DNA of 26,402 bases, from the NCBI GenBank assembly GCA_964575225.1, contig CAZNQW010000023.1:1-26402 (forward strand), written 5' to 3'. Positions within the stretch are counted from its first letter, which is position 1. Every line of letters starts with the position of its first letter. Below are positions 1 to 6,739 of the stretch, piece after piece. A program made the position numbers and the translations under genes. This DNA comes from CAZNQW01 sp964575225. Lineage in GTDB: Bacteria; Chloroflexota; Anaerolineae; JAAYZQ01. The notes beneath the pieces were generated by a model. It was not told the DNA's origin. It searched no databases and saw only the letters and a list, made by a program, of their open reading frames with translations.

Positions 1-12
1 ACACCCTATCCT

Positions 13-45
13 ACACTCTTTCCCTACACGACGCTCTTCCGATCT
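13..45 (+). other. Illumina TruSeq read-1 adapter (sequencing artefact)
   Basis: Positions 13-45 match the full 33-base Illumina TruSeq universal adapter, starting ACACTCTTTCCC and ending GCTCTTCCGATCT. The 12 bases before it are probably also non-genomic. Read on the minus strand it encodes DRKSVV followed by a stop, a peptide tail typical of adapter-contaminated database proteins. Genomic sequence therefore starts at about position 46. Confidence 0.97.
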
Positions 46-239
46 AGGGCGCGAAAGGTCCCCGCCGAAGCCGCCGTAGCCAGGGTCCCCAGGGCATCGC
101 GCATCTCGACGACAACCGTCTCCAATCCAGCCCGCGAGCTGTAGAAAGCGGTCGCCGCTCCCACAATCCCGCCCCCGATCACCACCACATCGGCATGCGT
201 GGGCAGATCGGCGCGGGTTGGATAGAGGAAACGAGCCAT
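46..239 (-). CDS. FAD-dependent oxidoreductase (DAO family), N-terminal fragment
   Basis: Only the first 64 or so residues are present. They carry a Rossmann dinucleotide-binding start, ADVVVIGGGIVGAATAFY (residues about 16-33), then the acidic end of the second strand (VVVE, about 42-45), as in D-amino-acid oxidase and sarcosine/glycine oxidase-like flavoproteins. The substrate cannot be deduced from this fragment. The apparent stop lies inside the adapter, so the gene is cut by the contig end and is not naturally truncated. The ATG at 239 has no visible Shine-Dalgarno: it follows the U-tract of the AOR terminator by only five bases. It may be leaderless, or a small amount of readthrough may feed it. 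It follows the AOR gene on the same strand. Confidence 0.8.
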
Positions 240-244
240 CGGAC

Positions 245-293
245 AAAAAGGCTGACAGGTCGCCGCATCCAGATGTCAGCAGCGACCTGTCAG
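245..293 (-). terminator. Intrinsic terminator after the AOR gene
   Basis: On the minus strand a perfect 12-bp stem, CTGACAGGTCGC (282-293) with GCGACCTGTCAG (252-263), is followed by CC and TTTTT (245-249). It lies 15 bases past the AOR stop codon and separates AOR from the downstream flavoprotein gene. Confidence 0.9.
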
Positions 294-307
294 GTTCTAC
301 TCAAACC

Positions 308-2173
308 CTAGCCGTACAGGTCCTGGATCACGTCGTCCATCCCGCCGAGTTTTTCCAGCAATCCCTTGTGAGGCTTGCCGGTTTTCTCGTCCCAGCCGAT
401 ATAGTTGAAAAAGTTTTGGGCGAGACGTTCATTGTCGACGGTGATCCCCTCCACGGGGCCCTCCTCCTGAGGCGGCTTGCCGACCGCCCGAGGCGGGATC
501 TTGAGGTCCTCGGGTTTTTGGCCATGCTTCAGGTTAAAAGCCTGCCGCATCGATTGGATGCGCACCGCGACGTTACGATTGTCCTGGTTCTTGAAATTCC
601 AGCCGGTCACGGCCTCGATCGACTTCATCGTCGCGTCGTTGACGCCAGCGAACATGCCGAACAGGCACAGGCCTGCTGCATTCAGGACCTCGATGTTCGA
701 GACGAGGGCCAGGTCGAGGAAGCCGGTCGTGGAGTATTCGTACTTGCCGGGGCTGGGATCCCCCGATTGGATCAGGCCCAACCCGCCCTGGACGTGGCGC
801 GCCGGGGTGGGGTTGAACTGGTAGGTGCGGGCAAAGCCGGGCGCCAGCTTGGGGTCGTGCATGGGCAGCTCGATGCCCTTGACTGTCTGCAGGAACTGGT
901 GGCCCTTGCCCAGCTTGTCGGCGGCCCCCTGTGAACCGAGGGCCAGCACCGCGCCGATGCCCTTGCCGGCGGCAATGGCCTCCATCGTCTGGACGATGGC
1001 TTCGGCGTTACCCCAGGTCAATTCGATGCCATCCATCTCTTCCTTGGTGAGCACGCCGTTCTCATAGCACTCCATGGCCCAGGCGATGGTCGCGCCGGTG
1101 GCGATGGTATCCACGCCCATCCGGTTGCAGATCTCGTTGCACTTCATAATGGATTCGGGGTTACCGTTCAGGCAAAGAGAGCCAAAAGCGGCCCAGGTCT
1201 CGTATTCGGGCCGATCGGTTTTGCCGATGGGCCACGGACCTTCGTTGACCTCATAGTGGGCCCCACAGCCCAGGGGGCAGTTGGCGCAGGCGTACTTTTT
1301 GGTCTTGTACTTGCCATCGAACATGGGGACGGCCAACGCGTTGGCTTTCTCTTCGCCAAAGTCGACAACGCCGATGCCGCCCCAGTTCTTGACCGGGGAG
1401 TCGCCGTTCAACGCCGAAGCAGCATTGCCCACGCCGGTACCATACTCGCCAAAGCCCGCCATCATATCCTTCGTCGGGCCGTCCTTCATGGCGGCGGAGA
1501 TGGTGCGGTTGACGGCCTTGAGTTTTTCCGGATCGGCCACGGGCACCTTCATATCGCCCTGAACGGCCACCGCTTTGAGCTTTTTCGAGCCCATGACCGT
1601 ACCGACGCCGCCGCGTCCGGCGGCCCGGTGCCCGTCGTTCATCACGCAAGCCAGCTTGGATAGCTTTTCGCCACTCGGGCCGATAAGGGCCGCCCGCAGC
1701 TTGGGCTCGCCCGTTTCTTTGACCAGGGCTTCTTGGGTTTCGGTGGCATCCAGGCCCCACAGCTTGCTGGCGTCGCGAATCTCGGCCTTCCCGTTCTGGA
1801 TCCACAGGTACACCGGCTTTTGGGCCGCGCCCTGGACAAAGACGCCGTCAAAGCCCGCCTTTTTCAGCTCGGGTCCGAAAAAGCCACCCGAGTTGGCATC
1901 GTTCCAGGCGTTAGTGATGGGCGACTTGCAGACGACCACGTAGCGGCCGCTGAAAAAGGCGCCTGTGCCGGTCAGCGGGCCGGTCACAAAGCCGATCACG
2001 TTGTCCGGTCCCATAGGATCGGCGTCGGCCGGAACCATGTCATAGAGCACGCGCGCGCCGATGCCATAGCCGCCGAGGAACTTTTTGGCCATGTCCTCGG
2101 TCAGTTCTTTTTCCTCGATGGAATTCTTGCTCAGATCTACAAAGAGCAGCTTTCCCATGTATCCGCCCTTCAT
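308..2173 (-). CDS. Aldehyde:ferredoxin oxidoreductase family (tungsten/molybdenum bis-pterin enzyme)
   Basis: This is a 621-residue protein, the usual full length for the AOR family. These are cytoplasmic enzymes that oxidise aldehydes (or reduce carboxylates) with ferredoxin, using a W- or Mo-bispyranopterin and one [4Fe-4S] cluster. The N-terminal domain starts GKLLFVDLSK and carries the family motif AGRGGVGTVMGSKKLKAV (residues 185-202). The cluster ligands are C296, C299 and C303 (CANCPLGC), with C503 (GLCLFG) as the fourth, the normal AOR pattern. The start at 2173 is fixed by GGGAGGT six bases upstream, preferred over the internal Met6. It lies 71 bases after the DUF362 gene, probably in one transcript controlled by leader A, and ends at a strong terminator. 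Which AOR subfamily and which metal cannot be read from sequence by eye. Confidence 0.93.
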   Translation of the reverse strand: MKGGYMGKLLFVDLSKNSIEEKELTEDMAKKFLGGYGIGARVLYDMVPADADPMGPDNVIGFVTGPLTGTGAFFSGRYVVVCKSPITNAWNDANSGGFFGPELKKAGFDGVFVQGAAQKPVYLWIQNGKAEIRDASKLWGLDATETQEALVKETGEPKLRAALIGPSGEKLSKLACVMNDGHRAAGRGGVGTVMGSKKLKAVAVQGDMKVPVADPEKLKAVNRTISAAMKDGPTKDMMAGFGEYGTGVGNAASALNGDSPVKNWGGIGVVDFGEEKANALAVPMFDGKYKTKKYACANCPLGCGAHYEVNEGPWPIGKTDRPEYETWAAFGSLCLNGNPESIMKCNEICNRMGVDTIATGATIAWAMECYENGVLTKEEMDGIELTWGNAEAIVQTMEAIAAGKGIGAVLALGSQGAADKLGKGHQFLQTVKGIELPMHDPKLAPGFARTYQFNPTPARHVQGGLGLIQSGDPSPGKYEYSTTGFLDLALVSNIEVLNAAGLCLFGMFAGVNDATMKSIEAVTGWNFKNQDNRNVAVRIQSMRQAFNLKHGQKPEDLKIPPRAVGKPPQEEGPVEGITVDNERLAQNFFNYIGWDEKTGKPHKGLLEKLGGMDDVIQDLYG

Positions 2174-2244
2174 TTGTTACCTCCCTTTCTAATCTGCGGA
2201 CTGGTCTCACTCGCGTCCTGGCGCCGATGAAACACCCACGCCGC

Positions 2245-3618
2245 CTACATCTCGCGCTCGCCAACTTTGCCCTTGGGTTTCAGGCTGAGCTCGGCCATTG
2301 ACACTTGGGTCTCGTCAAAGGCATAGGGATATTCGGGGCGCCAGTTGGCCTTTCGCAGCTCGTTGCGGTTTGCGTAGCCCCAAGGATACTCGGGTGTGTA
2401 GGGCTTGAACCAAAAGTCAAACTCCTCGGGCAGTTCCGACAGCACCAGCTCATACTCGGATGTTCCCAGGCCGTTGTAGATGCCCGAGTTGATCTGCACC
2501 CACTGGCTCACCTGGGCCATGCTGGAGCAGTTGCTGAACCGCTCGGTATCAGGGTCGCTAAAGCCAAAATCGTCGGCCTTGGAGCCGGGCATGGCGACCA
2601 TGGCCTCGGTCATCTCCAGGCACGCCATGTCGATGGCCACCGGGTCCTTGGACGCAAAGACGCCGACGTTGGTGACCAGCGGCTTGTCGCTAAAGTTCAC
2701 ACAGTCGCACCAGGGGGACGAATCGACGCAGTAGGTCACATAGCCGACTTTGTCCTTGCCAAGGGCATTCACATAGCCGGAGAAGGCATCGGGAATGGTC
2801 GTGGCCCACAGCATCATGATGTCGGGGTTGGGGGCAATGATGCCCGAGAACAGGCCGGGCCCAAAGCAGGTGGCGCATTCCACGCAGCGTTCCGAGTCGT
2901 AACCGAATATGTCGTCCTCGTAGGACATGGCGCCAAAGGGGCAGTTCTTGATCAGGCGATCCATCAGCGTGGGATGTTCTCCCTGAGAGGCCGCCGCCAC
3001 TGCCTGGGGGTTCACGGTCCAATGCCTGCGCCCATACACCGGGTCGTTCAGCGTGTGAGTGCACAGCTTGCCGCGCTTGGATCCGCAGCCGATGCCGATG
3101 TTCTTGAGCGCCCCGCCAAACACGCCCATGGGGTGCCCCTTGAAATGGGTCACGGCGATCATGGCATCGAGGTCCAAGAGTTGCTTGCCCATGTAGGTGT
3201 GCTTCAGGTAGGTGCCATTCGGGATCAAGACCTTGACGTCATCAAAGCCATAGTCGCCATCGCAGACCCAGATGGGGCAGCCCAACGTCTCTTCGGTGAA
3301 CCCGTGGCGAGCGGCAGTGCGCAGCATGTCGGACTTGGTCGCCCGCGATGTGTATTCATTGAAGCAGATGGTGGTGCAATCCACCACGACCGGTTTGCCC
3401 TTCAGTCGCTCGATCTCCTCAACGATGGAGCGCACATAGTGGGGGCGGAGGCTCAACGAGCAGCCATGCTCGCCAAAGTGCACCTTGACACCTACCGTGT
3501 CGCCGGGTTTGAACAGTTCCCCCAGCCCAGCGTCGCGGAACACCTTGACGGCTTTGTACTTGATGCTCTCTTGAATGGTTGCCGCACGGTCATTCATAAA
3601 GAATACTTCGGATGCCAT
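2245..3618 (-). CDS. DUF362 domain iron-sulfur protein, AOR partner
   Basis: This 457-residue protein has a DUF362 fold (about residues 10-200: VGVKVHFGE, then THFKGHPMGVFGGALKNIGIG), followed by a ferredoxin-like stretch and a C-terminal extension. Its cysteine pattern is NCPFGAM (C226) before CVECATC (C245, C248, C251). The classical CxxCxxCxxxCP unit is absent, but these four could hold one [4Fe-4S] cluster, as one half of a two-cluster ferredoxin would. Further cysteines occur at C297, C304 and C306. The start at 3618 (MASEVFF) is chosen for AAAGGAG nine bases upstream; the reading frame is open for 21 more codons without support. It sits directly upstream of AOR and behind leader A. An electron-transfer or maturation role for AOR is an inference from this pairing. 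Confidence 0.85.
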   Translation of the reverse strand: MASEVFFMNDRAATIQESIKYKAVKVFRDAGLGELFKPGDTVGVKVHFGEHGCSLSLRPHYVRSIVEEIERLKGKPVVVDCTTICFNEYTSRATKSDMLRTAARHGFTEETLGCPIWVCDGDYGFDDVKVLIPNGTYLKHTYMGKQLLDLDAMIAVTHFKGHPMGVFGGALKNIGIGCGSKRGKLCTHTLNDPVYGRRHWTVNPQAVAAASQGEHPTLMDRLIKNCPFGAMSYEDDIFGYDSERCVECATCFGPGLFSGIIAPNPDIMMLWATTIPDAFSGYVNALGKDKVGYVTYCVDSSPWCDCVNFSDKPLVTNVGVFASKDPVAIDMACLEMTEAMVAMPGSKADDFGFSDPDTERFSNCSSMAQVSQWVQINSGIYNGLGTSEYELVLSELPEEFDFWFKPYTPEYPWGYANRNELRKANWRPEYPYAFDETQVSMAELSLKPKGKVGEREM

Positions 3619-3673
3619 TTGCTTTGCTCCTTTCACACTCTTTTCTGATACAAAGGGGAATTTCCATAGGCCG

Positions 3674-3739
3674 CGAGTCACAGCTTCTCTGTCGCGGACT
3701 CGGATAAGGTGCGCTATCGATTTTTCCGGTCACCTCCTT
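3674..3739 (-). promoter_or_regulatory. 5' UTR hairpin and orphan Shine-Dalgarno upstream of the DUF362 gene
   Basis: Between leader A and the DUF362 start the minus strand carries AAGGAGGTGA (3730-3739), a near-perfect anti-16S match with no canonical start codon at a usable distance. Further downstream is a hairpin with outer stem CGAGTC/GACTCG and inner stem ACAG/CTGT (3674-3702). The gene's own SD lies about 100 bases downstream of the orphan one. No function is known for either; a ribosome standby site or a lost leader ORF is possible. Confidence 0.4.
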
Positions 3740-3788
3740 CCACGTAACAGGAACTCCACCAGGCCGAAACAAGGGCCTTTCTTGAAAG

Positions 3789-3992
3789 AAAAAGGAGACT
3801 GCGCCACTCTATCGCCGACCAGCGGCGGGGCCGTCGGTCGGCGATGGAGTAGAGAAGCCTCCTTTGCACAATGGCGGGCGTGGGGATTGCTTCCCACACC
3901 GAACGCTCACCCATCCCAGAGGGACTGTGGTGAGTCGGAGGGTCCAGTTCCCTGGACAACATCGGTTTGTAACGTACCGGTGGGCGAGTTAC
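3789..3992 (-). promoter_or_regulatory. Structured RNA leader A: candidate Moco/tungsten-cofactor riboswitch
   Basis: On the minus strand this non-coding segment holds, in order: GTAC-GTTAC-AAACCG; a hairpin GTCCAG-GGAA-CTGGAC with a GNRA loop; CCCTCCG (3937-3942 region); stem CTCACC/GGTGAG; stem GTGGG/CCCAC around AAGCAATC; the run GCCCGCCATTG; and the closing strand AAGGAGG (3858-3865). CCTCC pairs with the final GGAGG to close the element. GGAGG is also the 5' arm of the terminator at 3791-3865, so the two folds exclude each other. Leader B (8477-8735) has the same order and core words. Location before a DUF362-AOR unit fits a molybdopterin or tungstopterin sensor (Moco RNA motif), but that class is assigned from context and partial recall. 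I saw no convincing promoter just upstream, so it may act as an internal attenuator. Confidence 0.6.
3791..3865 (-). terminator. Attenuator terminator of leader A
   Basis: On the minus strand AAAGGAGGCT (3856-3865) pairs with AGTCTCCTTT (3791-3800), with one G-U pair, followed by TTCTTTC. Inside it is a second stem, ACTCCATCGCCGACC (3836-3850) with GGTCGGCGATAGAGT (3806-3820), with a single mismatch. The outer 5' arm overlaps the strand that closes the aptamer, as expected for a transcriptional riboswitch. Confidence 0.7.
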
Positions 3993-4068
3993 CTTTTCCC
4001 GGCTGTCCACACAATGGCGGAGGCAGCAGAATTGCCAGATGATTGGGTGAGGTTCTCTACCCTAGGAC

Positions 4069-4407
4069 TTAGGTGAGTACCTGCGCTTTGGTGGCAATCA
4101 GCCGCGCCAGCGATTCCAGTTTGCCTGCCAGGTCGGCGGCCGTCTCGACGGCTACCCCCGGTTTATCCAGCGACTCCTGGAGCTTGTTGGCTGTATCCAG
4201 GCAGGCTTGAGCTTTTTCCGTGCCCTCCACACCGCGCAGCCAGACTTTTTTCCGGCATAGCTTGACCCATTTGTCGGCTTCCTCGAGATACGATTTCAAT
4301 TCCTCGAGGGTCGCCTCAGGGTAGGTGCCTTCGAGGTCGCCGGTCTTGGCCGATAGATCCATGATGATCTGCCGCGTTTGTTCAATGAGGTCTCTTCCGT
4401 CTGCCAT
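4069..4407 (-). CDS. Unknown small helical protein in the AOR cluster
   Basis: This 112-residue acidic/basic protein is not one I recognise. It has no signal peptide, no membrane segment and no metal motif beyond two isolated cysteines (LCRKK and QACLD). Its composition (EELKSYLEEADKWVKL, KLESLARLIATKAQVL) suggests an all-alpha bundle, perhaps an adaptor or chaperone. The ATG is preceded by AAGGGAG about 11 bases upstream. It lies 59 bases after the CobW-type gene on the same strand and is the last gene before leader A, so it probably belongs to the sensor-kinase operon. The intact frame, the SD and the operon position support a real gene. Its function is open. Confidence 0.7.
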   Translation of the reverse strand: MADGRDLIEQTRQIIMDLSAKTGDLEGTYPEATLEELKSYLEEADKWVKLCRKKVWLRGVEGTEKAQACLDTANKLQESLDKPGVAVETAADLAGKLESLARLIATKAQVLT

Positions 4408-4466
4408 CGACTGTGTTTCTCCCTTCTTGTCTTTCTTCCAAATGATCTCAATCCAAACCCAAAGGC

Positions 4467-5552
4467 TCAGGCCACACAGGCGCTAAAGGCCGCCTGCAGT
4501 TCCGGTCCGTCGTCCAATCCTTCGCCGATCAAGACAATGACGCTCTTGCGCTCTTCGTCCGGTTCCCACAACCGATCGGCCTTGGAGTGAAAGGTCTTGC
4601 GCACTCCCTGGAACACGAAGCGGTGGTCGCTGCCTGCAAAATTGAGGAATCCCTTGCTGCGCAAAATCTTGTGGCCTCGTTGGCTAAAAAGCTCCTGAAT
4701 CCAGGCGTTCACTTTGTCCTTGTCCATGGGCCGGCTCTCGGATAACACAACGCTCTGAAACGGATCCAACTTTTCCTCCCCATTGTTGCTCGATCTTTGC
4801 GCCTCTCGCCAGGAATCGGGTGCGCGGACCACTCCCTCCATCCCCTCAAAAAAGCGCACATTGAGGATTTTCTCCAGATCGATTTCGGTATACTCGGTGC
4901 GAAATACCAGGGCCAGCGGATTGATCCGGCGCAGTCTCCGTTCCAAGCTTTGGATCTTTTCCTCGCGGCTCAAGTCGGTCTTGTTGATCAGCAAGATGTC
5001 GGCAAAGGCAATCTGCTCACAGGCACGATAGTATTCGTCCAGGTTCAGCTCGCCATATTCGGCGTCGACCACGACAATGAAGCAGTCGAGCTGAAAGTGA
5101 TCGCGCAAGCGCTCCAGGAAGAACATGCTCGCCAGGTATTCGGGCAGGTCCAGGCCGCTGGTTTCCAACAGCACGTGGTCAAAATCGACGTCCTCAATAG
5201 AAAAACATTCAGTTCCCAGCTTATCACACCGGCGATACAACCCCTCCAGCATCCAGAACAGCCGGTGCTGGGGATCGGCAAACAGGCAACCACCGCTTAT
5301 CAGATTGATATTGATCGTCTTGTCCAGGACCAATTCGTGATCTACGGCGACCGCTCCAAACTCGCGGATGATCACTTCCATCCGCTGCTTTTCTCGCTCG
5401 GCGAGAATATGGTTGAGGAGGGTCGTCTTGCCTGACCCCAAAAAGCCGCCGATGATGGTCACCGGCTTGCGCAAGCTGGGATCCGAGGGCTTGGTCAGAT
5501 CCACATGGTGATGATGGTGGACTTGCTGTAAAACGATCGCTCCCTCAGGCAC
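4467..5552 (-). CDS. CobW/COG0523-family GTPase with altered metal motif
   Basis: COG0523 proteins are G3E GTPases that act as metal chaperones for Zn, Co, Ni or Fe enzymes. This 361-residue protein has a His run (H12-H16) at its N-terminus, Walker A GGFLGSGKTT (35-44), the switch REFGAVAVD (63-71), ETSG (130-133), the guanine-specificity motif NKTD (190-193) and the CobW C-terminal domain (about 265-345: GHKILRSKGFLNF). The family's CxCC metal motif is changed: SGGCLFA (86-92) keeps only C89. The start is GTG at 5552, with AAAGGAG seven bases upstream. Its G is shared with the TAG stop of the preceding gene, so translation is probably coupled. A role in metal delivery for the AOR cofactor or the kinase cassette is an inference. 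Confidence 0.88.
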   Translation of the reverse strand: MPEGAIVLQQVHHHHHVDLTKPSDPSLRKPVTIIGGFLGSGKTTLLNHILAEREKQRMEVIIREFGAVAVDHELVLDKTININLISGGCLFADPQHRLFWMLEGLYRRCDKLGTECFSIEDVDFDHVLLETSGLDLPEYLASMFFLERLRDHFQLDCFIVVVDAEYGELNLDEYYRACEQIAFADILLINKTDLSREEKIQSLERRLRRINPLALVFRTEYTEIDLEKILNVRFFEGMEGVVRAPDSWREAQRSSNNGEEKLDPFQSVVLSESRPMDKDKVNAWIQELFSQRGHKILRSKGFLNFAGSDHRFVFQGVRKTFHSKADRLWEPDEERKSVIVLIGEGLDDGPELQAAFSACVA

Positions 5553-5962
5553 TAGGCTTCTCCTTTGGCTGGGCTACGTTCAAGAGTCGAGTCACTGATT
5601 ATGCGCTGATCGATCACCTTCAGCAAATCAGACACGTCTCGGACTTTTTTTGTTTCGCCACGATACACAACCAGTGTGCTGCGTTGATAACTGAGGCCAA
5701 TCAAGCGGATGCCAGGCACATCGCGCAGGATATCCATGATTTGAGAGGTGATGTTTGCCGGCGGATGGTCACTATCGAGGAGGATGACGTCGGGTTGGGT
5801 AGCTCGGATGCGATCGACCAACTCGGGCGCGCTCAGCTCGCAGCCGATGACATCCAACACAGTGTCCTGTTCCAACAGATTCTGGATACCCAGATGGAAA
5901 AGCGACTGGTCGGACAGAATCAGCACTCGCGACGCAGAATAACCGGCTGGCATTGCCACCAT
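5552..5962 (-). CDS. Stand-alone degenerate receiver-like (CheY-like) protein
   Basis: The 136-residue product resembles a response-regulator receiver domain with no output domain. Strand 1 is SRVLILSDQS, giving one acidic residue (D18) where receivers usually have two. The candidate phospho-acceptor is D63 in DVILLDSD, the switch Ser is S91 in RLIGLS, and K105/K106 sits where the conserved Lys is expected. The typical GAxGYLxK segment is missing (VYRGETKKV), so phosphorylation is uncertain. The ATG at 5962 is used here. An in-frame TTG at 6004 with AGAAGGG upstream would add 14 residues. It lies between the NarL-type regulator and the CobW-type GTPase and overlaps the latter by one base. It may tune or titrate signalling by the adjacent kinase. 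Confidence 0.7.
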   Translation of the reverse strand: MVAMPAGYSASRVLILSDQSLFHLGIQNLLEQDTVLDVIGCELSAPELVDRIRATQPDVILLDSDHPPANITSQIMDILRDVPGIRLIGLSYQRSTLVVYRGETKKVRDVSDLLKVIDQRIISDSTLERSPAKGEA

Positions 5963-6024
5963 ACCTGTATGATAACCAATTTCAACAGCCCTGTAAAGGG
6001 CCAAAGGGTGAAACCCTTCTAATC

Positions 6025-6036
6025 AAAAGTACTTTT
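6025..6036. promoter_or_regulatory. 12-bp perfect palindrome AAAAGTACTTTT
   Basis: A perfect palindrome in the short gap between the response-regulator and receiver-like genes. It could be an operator for an internal promoter or simply chance in an AT-rich pocket. No clear promoter hexamers accompany it. Confidence 0.25.
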
Positions 6037-6070
6037 CTTGGCGCCCCGGTCCATCGGGTCGGGATCGAGT

Positions 6071-6739
6071 CTAGGACTTGTAGGGAGGGGGCACCAATCC
6101 CTGGCAGACGGCATACACGGCGGCCTGGGTTCGATTGCGCAAATGGAGCTTTTCCAGGATGACGCGCAGGCCGTTCTTGACCGTACTCTCGGCCAAAGCC
6201 AGGGCCTCGCCGATCTCTTTGTTGGAATAGCCGTTGACCACCAACTGGAGCATCTGGATTTCGCGCTCCGTCAAGAACTCCGCGCCCGCGTCTGGAATCG
6301 ATTCCGAGCCCTGTTTCTGGAATTCTCGCAGGATTTTGGAGGCAATGACCCCCGAAAAGGAGGCTTCGCCCCGGGCGACCGTTTCCAGCGTGTCAAACAA
6401 CTGGCGAGGTTTCAGGTTCTTGATCAGGTAGCCCTGCGCGCCGCACTTGAGGGCCTCGAACACATCGTTGCTGTTTTCCGACACGGTGAGAACAATCACC
6501 TTAGTATCAGGCAAATGACGCTTGATCTCCCGGGTGGCCTCCAACCCATCGCAATTGGGCATGGTCACATCCATAAGGATGATGTCGGGCCGGGTGTGCT
6601 GCGCCCGGGCGATGGCCTCCAGGCCATCGTTGGCCTCGCCCACCAGCTTGACGTCGGGGCGAGAGGCGAGGACACTGGCTACCCCTTTGCGAAAAAGAAC
6701 GTGATCATCGACGAGAAGGATTCGCAGCGGTTCGTTCAT
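6071..6739 (-). CDS. NarL/LuxR-family response regulator
   Basis: This is a 222-residue two-domain transcription factor. The receiver domain (about 5-122) has D11-D12 (LLVDDH), phospho-acceptor D57 (ILMDVTMP), T85 (VIVLT) and K107 (GYLIK), all the key residues. The C-terminal LuxR-type helix-turn-helix (about 154-212) reads LTEREIQMLQLVVNGYSNKE, then AESTVKNGLRVILEKL. It should bind DNA as a dimer when phosphorylated by the kinase encoded just upstream. Its ATG overlaps the kinase stop by four bases (ATGA), which implies co-translation. Targets are unknown; the nearby AOR, CoADR and FAD/Fe-S genes are natural candidates. Confidence 0.93.
   Translation of the reverse strand: MNEPLRILLVDDHVLFRKGVASVLASRPDVKLVGEANDGLEAIARAQHTRPDIILMDVTMPNCDGLEATREIKRHLPDTKVIVLTVSENSNDVFEALKCGAQGYLIKNLKPRQLFDTLETVARGEASFSGVIASKILREFQKQGSESIPDAGAEFLTEREIQMLQLVVNGYSNKEIGEALALAESTVKNGLRVILEKLHLRNRTQAAVYAVCQGLVPPPYKS

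Noticed and set aside
2305..3648. Plus-strand open frame opposite the DUF362 gene
   Set aside because: Antisense shadow; no start signal and no recognisable domain, while the minus frame has intact motifs and an SD.
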